DNA from: Seriola aureovittata
Lineage: Eukaryota; Chordata; Actinopteri; Carangiformes; Carangidae
DNA length: 64,000 nucleotides
Assembly (NCBI RefSeq): GCF_021018895.1
Contig: NC_079366.1
Location: 26,384,770-26,448,769, forward strand
Reading direction: 5' to 3'
In this document: one piece after another, positions 1 to 10,462 of the stretch
Numbering within the stretch: the stretch's first letter is position 1
Layout of the letters: every line of letters starts with the position of its first letter
Program-made: the position numbers and the translations under genes
Notes under the pieces: model-generated
Told to the model about the DNA's origin: nothing
Databases searched by the model: none
Seen by the model: only the letters and a program-made list of their open reading frames with translations

Positions 1-590
1 ACACTGATGGCGAAAGCTGAAATCCTCCAACCTGTGACACCATTTTCCTCCCCGGCCGGACCGACCGCACACAGACAGCAGCCATTTTGTGCATCCGAGA
101 TCAGATTAGTAGTCTGGCGGCACCGCTTCCCATCAGCAGGTCCGCTGGAGCGTGGCATCTGTGGAGGAGTCACTATTAGAGCTAATGGCAGACTAAACAG
201 GCTTTAAGTCAGGCCTGTTGTGTGTAATGAGACTTTAAGTGTGATGACAAGGGGAGCGAGAGGAAGGAAGAGGACAGCTACATCGACGACTTAGACGTTA
301 AACAACCACTTTACCCGCTTCTTTAGAGCTGCATGTAGGTGATGAATAAGCAAGCCAAAGCGAGCATGAGAAGAAGTAACTGAAATAACACAGACCGGAG
401 TCTCGGATCGGTCAAATTTCAGAGCATGAGAAAGTCGACAGAGAGAAGCAGACAGTCAAAGTGTTAGAAAGAGTGGAGAGATACAGCGAGGGGAGGGTGA
501 GCGAGTGAGAGCTCCTGTAATTAGTCAGTTAATTACATCTGGATGGTGATCTGCTCGGGGGGATGGATGTTGTTTGAGCTGTGTGTGAGA

Positions 591-593
<3 letters not shown>
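1..593. other. Non-coding stretch, nothing identified
   Basis: No gene or recognised repeat. The second half is purine-rich (GA-biased), and 515-540 holds two TAATTA-type cores. A 66-codon open frame at 7-207 has no recognisable domain. Confidence 0.5.

Positions 594-622
<29 letters not shown>
594..622. repeat. (GT)n microsatellite
   Basis: Uninterrupted TG/GT dinucleotides, about 14 units, preceded by a shorter imperfect GT run. Confidence 0.97.
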
Positions 623-639
623 CTATCCTTGGCGGCTGT

Positions 640-815
640 GTACACTTCAGAAAGCGTTTACTGAAATGGGAGCTAATTCTCACTGTCTGAGGCCATTACG
701 GTATTAATTTAATTTGGGTTAGCTGTCGCTAGCTCATTAACACATCTAATTAATTCACTGACATCAGAATTAAGTTGTTTCACTGAAACTGACACCTCTC
801 TCTCTTATAGGAGAG
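640..815. other. Candidate conserved non-coding element
   Basis: Unique sequence of mixed composition, rich in homeodomain-type ATTA/TAATT cores (around 700-715, 735-755 and 768-775) and bounded by simple repeat. This texture is common in vertebrate developmental enhancers, but conservation is inferred, not shown. Confidence 0.3.
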
Positions 816-1470
816 AGTGGGAGGAGAAGGAGCGACAGATTGAATGAGAAACGGAGATGGAGAGGGGGAGAGAGAGATGATGGATTGAATCATATCTACA
901 AGAAAAACGCTATTAATAAATTTAGTCGGTGAGTAGTGTCAATCTGTTTTGTAGGAAATCAGGAAGAGGAATGAAGGGTAAGAGGGAACATGAGATGCAG
1001 ATAATCGTTAAAGGAACAGGAACAAGATAGAAAGTTTATCTTCTGGTGTTTTATTGCCGTCATTTGACAGGTGAGGCCTCACTGAAGAGAACAGCCTCTT
1101 CTGTCAGCAGGATTTATGGAGGAAAACTCTCTCATTTTTCTTCGCAATTCCCAGTTTGATTCTCCCGTACAACTGAAATTAAACAAAAAAGGGACTGACA
1201 CCTCTATGGTTCGGGTTTCAGCACAAAAACCTGGTGAAAGTTTGGAAAGGAAAGCTGTTACTACATTGTAAAGGGTTAGTGAAGGTTGAAAAACATGAAT
1301 GTTGACTCTTGCTGCTGTAGGAAACGGGAAACGAACATCTATCTCCATCCACACCAACCTCCTCCTCAACAGGCTTTGTGGCCGTATAACAACTTGCTAC
1401 TTCTGCCTTTGCTCAGTGATTCTCATGACAACAAGAGGAATCTTTTTTTAGTAAACTTAGGTCATTCAAA
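816..1470. other. Non-coding stretch, purine-rich then unremarkable
   Basis: Positions 820-900 are GA-rich. The rest shows no recognised repeat or gene. Overlapping frames of 96 codons (minus, 1079-1369) and 86 codons (plus, 1286-1546) have no domain features, and the latter runs into a transposable element. Confidence 0.5.
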
Positions 1471-1717
1471 GGAGCTATTTGTAAGTTTTGTTATTGCTAA
1501 CATTAACATTAACAGCTGTTTTCTTACCAGTGTAGAACAAACGTAACGAGTTCAGCATCAAATTTGAATCCTTTACTCGTCAAGAGCCGTCTCCAGTGGT
1601 GCAGAGCAACCCTCTTTCTATTTCTGTCACTTCATTTCTTGTAGTGAAGCTAGCACGCTAACAGCTGTTAATGCTAACACTGACTATGTTGGAATCGCAA
1701 AACTTACAAATAGCTCC
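1471..1717. mobile_element. MITE family A, copy 1 (complete, with inverted ends)
   Basis: The ends are perfect 20-bp inverted repeats: ggagctatttgtaagttttg at 1471-1490 and its exact reverse complement at 1698-1717. Similarity continues inward to an acagctgttaatg block, giving arms of about 50 bp (1471-1520 and 1661-1717). The 247-bp element has no coding capacity. The middle matches copies at 2296, 10463 and 27412. No certain target duplication is visible; the flanks share only a degenerate TT.A.A pattern. It looks like a non-autonomous DNA transposon, superfamily not assigned. Confidence 0.85.
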
Positions 1718-2295
1718 TCTAAACAAGCAAAACGAATCAGAAAAAAAACAGCCTATTACCAGACTCTCAACTTTCCCAGTGCGTCCTCCAATCTCACATA
1801 ACCTCAAAAACAGAAACATCAGAATATGTCTAAGTGGATTTACTAGAACGACAAAAAAAATACAATTCTGAGAAAACTAAAAAGAGCATGAATCCCACAT
1901 TTAAATCAATGCCATCACATGCTTCCATGTCATTTCTCACTCGTGCATTTATTGAAGAAATATACATACCCCACTTCATATTCAACAAACTATTGCAACT
2001 CTCTCATCCGTTACTTGCATTCATGCGAATAATTTGCCATCCAATTATTTTTGCTGTCTGGTCCCAGTCCTTTAATGACTGGGGAAACACAGATGGTTCT
2101 TTACAGTCTCCTTAAATAAAGTTTTGAACAGTGTTTATGTGCTGGAGTATCTTCATCTCTCCTGCATTTCCAGCACACCACAGACTGTTTTAAACCAGCT
2201 CTTTTCAACCACAGGGTCCAATTCTTTTCAATAGTTTGAGCCTTACTCCTAAAACTTCTGATATTATATGAGCGTTGCCACAGATTTTCTCCCAT
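1718..2295. other. Non-coding stretch between two MITE copies
   Basis: No recognised repeat. Open frames at 1834-2115 (plus) and 2101-2295 (minus) lack convincing homology. The minus frame contains a CWKCRRDED motif faintly like the C-terminal region of an L1-type LINE, but this is too short to call. Confidence 0.4.
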
Positions 2296-2652
2296 TCTTA
2301 CCAGTCTAGAGGAAACATTGTGAGTTCAGCATCAAACTTCATTCCTTTACTCGCCAACAGCTGCCTCCAGTGGTGGAAAGCTACAACAATGTTAACTCTT
2401 GTCTCACTATCACATCCTTTCTTCTACTGAGGTTAGCATGCTAACCAGCTAGCTTGTCTCATCACTTTGCATTAGCGACTCACTCTAGTCTCCAATCTGC
2501 CCTGAAGACGTGGCGCTGCTCAGAGGGCGTATTATAACCTCTTGTGTTGTAAACGCAACAATGGCCAAAGCTCTCGCCAAGCGACAGTCACCACCACGTC
2601 CGAACGAGAAAACCATGTTTGGCAACTGAGAAAATTTAAAAATAGCCCCTTA
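2296..2652. mobile_element. MITE family A, copy 2 (5'-truncated)
   Basis: Aligns by eye with copies 1, 3 and 4: the ttcttaccagt start, the 'gttcagcatca' block, the 'tctgccctgaagacgt' block and the 'gcgtattataacctcttgt' block. It ends in aaaatagccccttaaa, the family's right terminus. The left inverted repeat is missing. It contains the perfect 16-bp palindrome GGTTAGCATGCTAACC at 2431-2446. Confidence 0.8.
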
Positions 2653-2885
2653 AATATTGAGCCTCTTTTTTCAAATGTAAAACTGGGTTTTGAAGGAACA
2701 CACCATTATATTTCAAAAGGAAATCCATAAAAGCATAATTTTGTTATTGGTAACAAACCTCCCACCACCCAGTCCTATTCATCTTCATTAAATGATCAAC
2801 CTAAAATTGTTTCCCAAACACTGCAGGGGCTGTATCTCCCCATGTGAGAATACCTGAGAATACTGGCCAGTTAATTAGAGTTTGG
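2653..2885. other. Non-coding stretch
   Basis: No recognised feature. Confidence 0.4.
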
Positions 2886-2887
2886 AG

Positions 2888-3040
2888 AGCGGATTATTTC
2901 GGTGCAACCTGGCGTGGGTGTGTAGTTAGAGGTGGGACACCTTTAGAAGTGGCACGCAGTGTGAGCCTGGCTAGAGGTAGGGATTATTTGGATGTAACAC
3001 ACAGTGGGTTTCTTGTTAGAGGGGGGCGTCGTCACAGTCT
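2888..3040. repeat. Two-unit direct repeat, about 90 bp period, degenerate
   Basis: A segment starting ggattatttcggtgcaacct near 2891 recurs as ggattatttggatgtaacac near 2981. Both are followed by a similar g-rich 'ttagagg(t/g)gggac/g' block. The two units have diverged clearly. Confidence 0.55.
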
Positions 3041-3755
3041 GTCTCTGTGGTAAATTTGATTAAGGCTGGCGGGAAGAGGTGGTCCAACCGTGAACAGGTG
3101 CCCCTCACAGCTGAGTCGGGTTCAACCCTTGGTCTCTCTCTCCCTCTCTCAGCCATTGTACTTCCTGCTCTTTGTTCACCCTCCATCTATCCATGTAATC
3201 TCTCTCCATTTTCACCGCTGTCTCTCCTCGCCACCGCTGCCCCTGTGCTTCATCTGTCTCTGTTTGGCTTGTAATCAGTCGCGGGAATGGAGGCCCCGTA
3301 CCATTCGGGACCTCCACCTTGAAACGCTTCTCCATCCTCTGTTCATCTTCTCTGCTGCATGACTTTCACTGACCTTCACATGCCTTCTCCCCCTCCTGTT
3401 CACTGTTTCCCTGCTTCCTATGTTTTCACCATCCCCCTTCTGTACTATACCACCTGTTTGGATCAGTCCAGCCAGACTCTGGATCAAACGCTGTCCAAAA
3501 ACACTCACGTTTATTATGTTCATTATTCTAATATTTGTTTTAATTTGCTGTATGTCTGGTCATCAAGAATTTCACTTTATTCTGGTGTTCAGTTTTTTAC
3601 GTGGATCTTATTTTGGTAGTTGTAGCCATCCTTTATATCCTTTGTGTGTGATAACAGTTGCGACTCAAGAGACAGGAGCAGTCTGATGATTAGACAGGTT
3701 GCTGGCCTTACACCAAATGTCTTTTCAAAGGATTCAAGTGACAGTTGTCTGAGCT
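3041..3755. other. Non-coding, pyrimidine-biased stretch
   Basis: CT-rich from about 3125 to 3430. Several overlapping frames on both strands (60-118 codons) are low-complexity and mutually contradictory, so none is called. Confidence 0.45.
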
Positions 3756-3758
3756 GTC

Positions 3759-3905
3759 TTTTTTTTTTTTCCAAGATAATTTTTGGCCATTTTTTGGCTC
3801 TATTAAGACGAGGACAATGAGAGAGAGACAGGAAAGGCAGGAAAGAGAGAGCGGGGATCACATGCAGAAAATGGCCTGAGTCGGATTCGAAAAAACCCAA
3901 ACATG
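3759..3905 (-). mobile_element. tRNA-derived SINE fragment
   Basis: Read on the minus strand: a degenerate B-box (GGTTCGAATCC type, interrupted by extra T residues, near 3883-3897), then a catgtgatc core, a gagagacaggaaag-type body and a tail adjoining the T-run at 3759-3771 (poly-A on the minus strand). The same body and tail occur at 32700-32856 (minus) and 63025-63120 (plus). The 5' A-box half is absent. Confidence 0.65.
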
Positions 3906-4866
3906 TTTTAATATTATTGTACACTTTTAGTCTTGGCTCATGCAAATAGTGACGTTCAATGACGCTTTCTCCAGCACCAAACAGGAAGCAGTATCAACCG
4001 AGTTGATAGTGAGCATGGGGGCGACCCTGGGGAGGCGTAAGAATGACAGTGGTTTTGTGTAAGGCTGCACTAAATACTAAATACACAAGGGATGCAAAAG
4101 GGTAACTGGACACAAGGAAAACAGTTTCAAAATAAAACACAAAATCATGAATTCAAAGTCCAAACACAGTAATTCTCAAAGAGCAAAAAAGTCTTTTCTT
4201 GTAAATTTCCACCAGGAGCATGATGGGAATTAATCTCAAAGGAATCTACTCTTGCCAATAGCGACCCTGCGAAATCTTATAGTGTGAGACTAAAAACTCT
4301 GTGAATCATGACACGTTGTTTTAAGATGTGAGAGGGTGTCAGACTTCTTGTCAGTCTTCTAGTATATGGTCGACATTACATTATCAAAAACACTTTTTTT
4401 TTTTGTCGTTAAACTGAAAATGACTTGTCCAGTTCCCGACCCCTGAAGCATCACCTGCATCTCTGCGTAGTTTTAGCTCATCTAACCGGTACAGTGTTGT
4501 ACTTATTGACGGCCGTTTGTGGTTGGAAAAACAACTAAACCCATCATTGATGTGTGGGTGGGATTGTGAATGGAGGCGTCTTCTTCCCAGCCACGAGCAT
4601 GCATGAGACTGACTTACAGATATAGCTCGGACACATTTCTTCATAGTTAACTTCAATAGGAAACGTCAGTCACTGGGAGGTCACTATAATTAATCGCTCA
4701 TTACTTGAAAAAGTTGAAAAAGTAATTACATTTCTCAGCTAATTACTTAAAGCAAAAGTGATTAGTTGCATTACTTACATAACTTACATTTGTCAGCTGT
4801 CACATTCAAAGCCTCCGCACCCACGTCACATGTAACAAGCACAAGCAGCCAGCCTTTGGTTTAGAG
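3906..4866. other. Non-coding stretch with an unclassified decayed repeat
   Basis: Nothing recognised before 4680. Positions 4680-4795 contain recurrent aaaagtaattac/attacttaaag words, resembling a decayed dispersed repeat. The last eight bases (4859-4866, gtttagag) are the left target-site duplication of the adjacent hAT element. Confidence 0.5.
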
Positions 4867-5824
4867 CAGGGGTGTCCAAACTTTTTGCAAAGAGGGCCAG
4901 ATTTGGTAAGGTGAAAATGTGCGGGGGCCGACCATTCAGCCTGACATTCTTCGAACCATTAACATTAAATACAAATGAACTATTTTATGAAATTTTTATT
5001 GCAAATGGCATACTTCATTTTTTTTTTCATTTTCAATTTTTTGCCAAAATCACTCTGCCACATAAAATGAAGAAAAAGTCTGTCTGGAAAAAAAACTTTT
5101 GGGAAGATGAAACAGATCTAGGTTCATTTGAAACATTACATATTATTCACTATTAAATGCTCATTGTAAACTTCTAAATTCAAAACAGTGGTCCGTGCAT
5201 ATTCAAAACTGTGGTTTTGATCACAAAAAAATCAATTCACTGAGATTTTAGAATTTATTCACCTCAGAGGACTAAACACATATCTTGCCTGCACTAATGT
5301 GAAGGGTGATACTGAGATCTCGACTGCAGTATGTAGGCCTAGTCCAGGTCTGGCTCAAAAACAGTGGATTTGATGCACAAGACGTCACGTCAACTAGCTC
5401 AGCATTTTCTTAGCAAATGTTCGAATCTCTTGGAACCTGCCTTCATCCAGCTGGCGGTAGAAGTTGACAAGAGGGAGCTGTTGGTGCCGACTGCTTCGTA
5501 ATTCAGCGAAAAAATACTCCAATTTCCACTTGTCCTGGAAGCGGCGGCCCTCGCTGTCAACTTTTCTTTTTGTAGTTACAGTCGCCATGTCAGAAATGGG
5601 CTGAAAGGATCACACAAGGGTCATGGCGGCGAGCTTGCAGCCACAGGTCTACTGCCATCTTCTGGTGAAATGTAAAATAGCTTTTTTTGTACGTTTGTAT
5701 TTTATACTGTGGTCGACAGTGCTGGCGGGCCGCATATTATTGATTTTATGACAGAGGCTGCGGGCCGGTGAAAATTTGAACACGGGCCGCAATTGGCCCC
5801 CGGGCCAGACTTTGAACATGCCTG
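4867..5824 (-). mobile_element. hAT transposon, internally deleted derivative
   Basis: The element starts caggggtgtccaaa and ends tttgaacatgcctg, which are imperfect terminal inverted repeats of the CAGGGGTGTCAAA type known from hAT (Tip100/Zaphod-like) elements. It is flanked by an exact 8-bp duplication gtttagag (4859-4866 and 5825-5832), the length diagnostic of hAT. Subterminal 'gggcc..gccggtgaaaa' blocks recur at both ends. At 958 bp it is far shorter than an autonomous hAT and carries a deleted transposase on the minus strand. Confidence 0.93.
5394..5588 (-). pseudogene. hAT transposase remnant (N-terminus joined to C-terminal region)
   Basis: A 64-codon minus-strand frame inside the hAT element. 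Residues 1-31 (ATVTTKRKVDSEG..FQDKWKLEYFF) resemble the start of BED-finger hAT transposases related to GTF2IRD2 and ZBED-like proteins. Residues about 37-64 (LPLVNFYRQL..FAKKM) resemble a segment close to the C-terminus of the same proteins, upstream of the dimerisation region. The BED finger itself, the DDE catalytic core and most of the dimerisation domain are missing, so an internal deletion joined the two ends in frame. After the stop, further minus-strand sequence down to about 5270 resembles a frameshifted C-terminal tail. It is non-functional as a transposase. Family recognition is from memory of the motifs, without a search. Confidence 0.75.
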
Positions 5825-5832
5825 GTTTAGAG

Positions 5833-6345
5833 GTATTCTGGTAAGTGCACATAGCAGCTCTCCAGAAGTCCCATCCAAACACATCTGAACAAACCCCAAA
5901 TGTACAAAACAAATGTAAGCGGCAAGTAGTCTTTAGCAGAAGTTGAACAGATCTGAGCCGTTGTCATACCAATTAATATCAAGTTTCTGACAATCCGACA
6001 TTCACACCCGCCATATTTAAATGATTATCGCATTGATATGATGGCCAACCGCCCCGTTTTTGAGTTTGGCTGCTCGGGAAAAAACTATAAACACCTTCTG
6101 GCAAAGTTGGGTGATACGTAGCAACTAGTTGTTTTCGAGCACAACCCGGCTCTTATAAGGGAATACGTTAATAAGCCAAATAAAAAGACATCACAAATAA
6201 AATTTGACAGCTTTTTGAGTTCACGGCGTGCTTCCAGTAATTCAACACATTCGCCAACACAAACACAAACAACCATTTAAAATCCTTAAGGTTAGAGGAT
6301 CCTTCATCGTCATGGTTACGACAATAAAACATAAACCTGAGGTTA
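5833..6345. other. Non-coding stretch
   Basis: No recognised gene or repeat. A 63-codon minus frame at 6085-6276 has no domain features. Confidence 0.4.
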
Positions 6346-6349
6346 AGGT

Positions 6350-6930
6350 TTATGTTTGTGTCAACCCTGTCTCCTAGAAAATTACGTTTCTATACAGCTA
6401 AACTCCAAGAGCACGTGTTTTGTAGGAAATGTAATCGCTGGCCCGATTACATGCAGAGGCGACATGTTTTGAATGAATGACGCGTTATCTTTATTAGTGG
6501 CGTTGCAATGAGGTGGTTGGGGGATCTGGATTCACATCCTGTCCATGGTTAGGTTTAGGCAACAGAAACACTGTTGACATATTTTGATGGAAAAATGTTG
6601 TGTGTTAACATTTGCTTGATATGTTCAGTTTCAACATATTACCAACTACCCAAATACATCACACGTCATCAATACATACAATGTAAGCCAATCGTAAATA
6701 TCTACAAAATGTGTTTGCTAGTTAAACAGAAATGTAATTCCTAGTTGACAGGGTTACCTGTGTGAAAGTCCTGTGTTCTGTTCTCCCCCAACCTCCTCCT
6801 AACGTGGACTTTGTCGTGCCATATGCTTCGTCACCTATGCTACGTCTTTTGCTCCTGTTGTACTTTCTCTAGCCACTAGAGGTCGCCGGACTATAAAACG
6901 TACGACCTGTGGACTTTTCTCTACACCGAA
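6350..6930 (+). mobile_element. Dispersed repeat family B, copy 1
   Basis: Shares an ordered series of blocks with 12375-13030 and 15735-16075: ctcctagaaaatta, a 'gattacatgcagaggcgacat' region, a 'ccatggttaggtttaggcaac' region and, for copy 2, 'gacatatta.c.actacccaaata' followed by 'cgtcatcaatac..atgtaagc'. No ORF and no clear termini. The outer limits are approximate and the superfamily is unknown. Confidence 0.65.
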
Positions 6931-7380
6931 TGCACAGGAACAAAAGTAATCTCACCCCCAAACACATGGAAGAGATCAATCCTCCTGGGATTAGTAACCA
7001 TAATGTTATAACTGGATGTCAAATCATAATCTCTAACAGCTAATAACTTTATAGTTTGCCTTCATTTTCACCCCTGAATGTTTGACAAACCAGGACTTTA
7101 AAAAAAAGACTGATCACCTCCATGTGTTGTTGCAGCCTTCCCACATCTCTGCTATTAGCTTTGTGAGTACAGTGTTATCGTAATAGCCAATAGAAATAAT
7201 GACCCAGACTAGAACGCACCAAAATGATCCTTTTAGAAAACTCTGAGTCTGTCTCCTTAACACTGTGTTAGACAGCTATTCCCAGCGGAGAGACAGAGAG
7301 AGACAGAGAGAGAGAGAGAGAAAGTGATCGACAGAGAGAGAAACCTCACCTCTTTAGTACCGAGGAGCTACATAACCAGC
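6931..7380. other. Non-coding stretch with a (GA)n run
   Basis: (GA)n with interruptions at about 7290-7340; otherwise no recognised feature. Confidence 0.5.
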
Positions 7381-7384
7381 TGCA

Positions 7385-7560
7385 GCAATTAACCCCTTGT
7401 TCCTCTGGGGAACCATTAGAAGGTAGAATAGCCTTTAAAATTGCATATGGCTGCAATTAGGGCAGAGAAAGTGATGAAATGATTTGGCTCGGATATTTCT
7501 GTATAGATTTTTAGGAAATGGCCCTTTTTATAGCACCATAAATTGGAATTAAAAGAGTGA
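7385..7560. other. Candidate conserved non-coding element
   Basis: Unique, balanced AT-rich sequence with no repeat texture, lying just before the pyrimidine tract. It includes a tgcatatggctgcaattaggg core near 7443-7463. Called only from texture and lack of repeat similarity. Confidence 0.3.
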
Positions 7561-7570
7561 AGTGCTTTGG

Positions 7571-8299
7571 CCTCTCCTCTGCTCTTTTACTCTCCTCTCT
7601 TTTCCTCTCCTCTTCACTGGTCGTATTTCCTCTTTTCCTCATTCACTCTTTCCTCATTCCCTTTCCTTCCCTGCACCTTTTCTCTCTCTACTTCTCACCT
7701 CTCGTCTCCACTCTTCCTATACTTTCCTTCCTCTTCCCCTATCTCTTTCTCTCCTCTCCTCGCCCTTTACTTCCTCTATCCTTCCTCCTCCCCTCTTCTT
7801 ACTGTAATATTTTCCCTTATCCTCTTTTCATTTTGCTTTCCTTTCTGTCTCCTCTCTAAGGTCTTTCTTCTCTTTTTTACCTCCTTTCCTCTTCCCTCCT
7901 CATCCACTCTTTTCTCATTTCCTCTCCTTTTTGTTAAGTCTTCTTTCCTCCTTCACTTCTCCTTTCTTTTCCTCCCCTCTTTAGTTATTTGCGGTTTCCT
8001 CCCATATCTTCTCCTCTCTGGTCATCTCTCCTTTCCTCTTTCCTACTTTTGTCTTTCCTAACTTCCTCCCCTCCTTCCCTTTTCCCTCTTCCTATTGTCT
8101 CCTAGTCTCCTCTCCTCCTTAGTACTTTTCTCATTTCTTCTCCTATTCTATCTGACCTTCCTCCTCTCCTCTTCTCTGATCCCTCGCTCTTTCCTCCCTC
8201 TCTATAACTCTCCTCCCTCACATCTCCTTTCCTCCTTTACTCCACTTCCTCCTCTCCTCTTTGGTTTTCTTCTCTCCTCTCCTCTCCTCTTCTCTCCTA
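7571..8299. repeat. Long polypyrimidine tract (729 bp)
   Basis: Almost entirely C and T on the plus strand, built from CTCCT, TTTCCTC and CTTCCTC words with scattered A or G. The Ser/Leu/Phe-rich open frames across it (up to 164 codons) are composition artefacts. Tracts of this kind can form triplex (H-DNA) structures. Confidence 0.9.
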
Positions 8300-8546
8300 C
8301 AATAACAGAAGGAGATGGCTTAAGCATCTGTGTCATCAGTGCAGATTAATGTTCTAATAATATTCACAGATGTCATTTCAAAATTCTCCATTTGTTTATT
8401 TTTGCTCTCCGTCTCCTCGGAGCTCGTCCGCTCTCTGTCGTTTTCGCCTCCTTTCGCCTCCTCTTGTCAATGAATCACAGGACTAATCACGGGCTCATCA
8501 CGGACTTCAAAGCAGCCACTTAAGACCGCCTGTCTCATTCGAATGT

Positions 8547-8590
<44 letters not shown>

Positions 8591-8870
8591 CCTCTCCGGC
8601 AGCAGTGTTTTTGGATCATCCTTAATCAGGATAATTACACATGAGAGGAACTAAATGAGCGAAGGCTTGAGTAAAAAGGAGGCAGGACAGTGAGCGCTGA
8701 TAGTGGAAAAAAAGGAAACGAGGAGGGAAGACAGCAAAGTGCTTCCTGACACGTTTATTCATTTGCTTATTATTTTGCTGCTGTAGCTGTTTGTTTACTC
8801 ATTAAGGATAATCCAATTAAAGCACTTAAGAGCAGCTTAAAACGAAGAAGCATACACACAAACACATCTC
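8300..8870. other. Candidate conserved non-coding segment, interrupted by (CA)n
   Basis: Unique sequence on both sides of the (CA)n at 8548-8586: 8305-8400 (AT-rich with atgttctaataatattcaca), 8470-8547, 8600-8660 and 8750-8850. It contains CACTTAAG words at about 8517 and 8823. Conservation is not tested. Confidence 0.28.
8548..8586. repeat. (CA)n microsatellite
   Basis: About 19 uninterrupted CA units. Confidence 0.97.
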
Positions 8871-9240
8871 AGAGTGGGTCCAGTCTTGGAGAGAGGACAG
8901 GTTGCGGTGGGGTCTGTAAAGCCTGCAGTTTCCACCCCTCCCTGCTTCTACAAACAGGGCTTCAGGAGAGCGTGCCAGGGGCTTGGGGCGCTGAGACCAT
9001 AACATGCCTCCATGGCGGCTCCGTGTTGGCTCTGGAGCTGGTCAGTCGCCTGCCTGCCTGCGTCCCCCCCGCAGCGCTTTCCTGTCGTGTGTTGGCTGAC
9101 TGGTCCCCCAGTGCACATATGCCCACTTACACTGTGTTCCTCTCTAATTAGCTGCTCTTGTCTACACAGGCGCACAGGCTTTGTTAAAACATTGCTATGC
9201 CTTTCCTGGCATGTTCACATCTTGTAAAAATGAATCTGTC
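8871..9240. other. Non-coding stretch
   Basis: GC-richer than its surroundings around 9000-9120. Opposed frames of 71-75 codons overlap here with no domain signature. Nothing is called. Confidence 0.4.
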
Positions 9241-9680
9241 TCACATCATCAGACTGTACGGCGGGGACATTAATCCTGGCCTTGTGCGTTGCAGACTGGA
9301 CTAATAAAGAGGATGTTCACGGCTCTTTTTACACCAAACAAGCAATAATAATCTGGAGGGCAGGGAGCACAGGTTACCTTGGTAACCCGAGGGTGGAGAA
9401 ATGCCTCTTACCTAATTTCTGTTGGTTTTTGATGAGTCATTTATTGAATCTATGAGTTCCTTTGTTGGCTTACCAGGAAACCAACACTGCTTTTCCTCTA
9501 GTCAGATTTCATTACTCTCTAACCACATCAAGTGTTATCTTTTTTTTCTTTGTTAATTCCTCTTCCTGTAACAGAGGAGAAGAGGATGAGAGTGACTCGA
9601 CTTTAGAGTTTGATCATTAATTATTAGTCTCTGGTTCCTCTGAGGAGAGAAGCTGATGACAGCTAATTAAGGATGAAGTG
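9241..9680. other. Candidate conserved non-coding segment with X-box
   Basis: Unique DNA with tgatgagtcat (AP-1-like, about 9432-9441), several ATTA cores (about 9618-9668) and a perfect RFX-type palindrome at 9372-9387. No repeat similarity recognised. Confidence 0.33.
9372..9387. promoter_or_regulatory. RFX X-box-type palindrome
   Basis: GGTTACC-TT-GGTAACC: 7-bp perfect arms with a 2-bp spacer. This fits the RFX consensus RYYNYY-N(1-3)-RRNRAC with both half sites optimal (GTTACC / GGTAAC). Binding is inferred from the motif only. Confidence 0.5.
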
Positions 9681-10462
9681 ATGTATATGTTCGCTCTCCC
9701 TCTCTCTGTCCCCCCCCTCTCCCTTCCTCCCTCCTTCCTTCCTCTCTGTCTCTCCCCCTCCCTGCCCACCTGCCAAATCGTATGCTAGAGCTATAGACAG
9801 TAAATATCCAGAATAAATGTGGGGACAACAGCATCCGCTCTTGTGTTTACCGCACACTTCACTGATCTTTCAGCAGAGTGCTACTCAACCTAAATAGAGG
9901 AATGAAATAGAGGAACTCCTAAATGGAGTTTTTTTTTTTGGTGAGTTCATTCTGGTTCACAGAAACTGGAGAGTGTGATGTGAAAAATACTGGGGCATTT
10001 TTACAGGATAAGACTCGTGTTATTTTATATTTTTCCTCTCATCAACAAATCCCAAGAGAAAAACAAAAGAAAAGAACCACAAACACAACCAAGACCAACT
10101 TCCCTGTCCTGTCTGTGGCGCTCAGCCACAATCCCACTGGTTCCTACTGATGTAAGTCCATAAAAAGCTCAATAATTTCCCCTAATTCCCAAATTAAACT
10201 AACATTTCTCTAACAAGAGAAAATGGTGCATTTGTTCAGGACAATTCTTAGCTCCACAATAAGTGTTAAGTGAGTATTTAGCAGCTGCATTGTATGTGGG
10301 ATTGACTCCATATAAAGTGTTTTTAATAGTTGATTAGACAGCAATGGAGCTCAATGGTACATAGAGGAATAAGATATATCAGGCTTTGGCTACACGGACA
10401 ACACTTGTTAGTGGGATCAAGTCATTGTTGGTTTAGTCTTTTTAAGGGAAGTGTTGAATATA
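9681..10462. other. Non-coding stretch
   Basis: A CT-rich patch lies at 9692-9770 with short CCTT/CCCT runs. The remainder shows no recognised feature. Confidence 0.45.

Noticed and set aside
2101..2295. CWKCRRDED motif on the minus strand, reminiscent of an L1-type LINE C-terminus
   Set aside because: Too short and unsupported by flanking reverse-transcriptase sequence; a BLASTX search would be needed.
2431..2446. GGTTAGCATGCTAACC palindrome as an independent regulatory site
   Set aside because: It lies inside MITE family A and recurs, slightly altered, in another copy (10579-10594), so it is explained by the element.
7567..8061. 164-codon plus-strand frame (Ser/Leu/Phe-rich)
   Set aside because: Product of the pyrimidine tract. 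All three forward frames give similar low-complexity strings.
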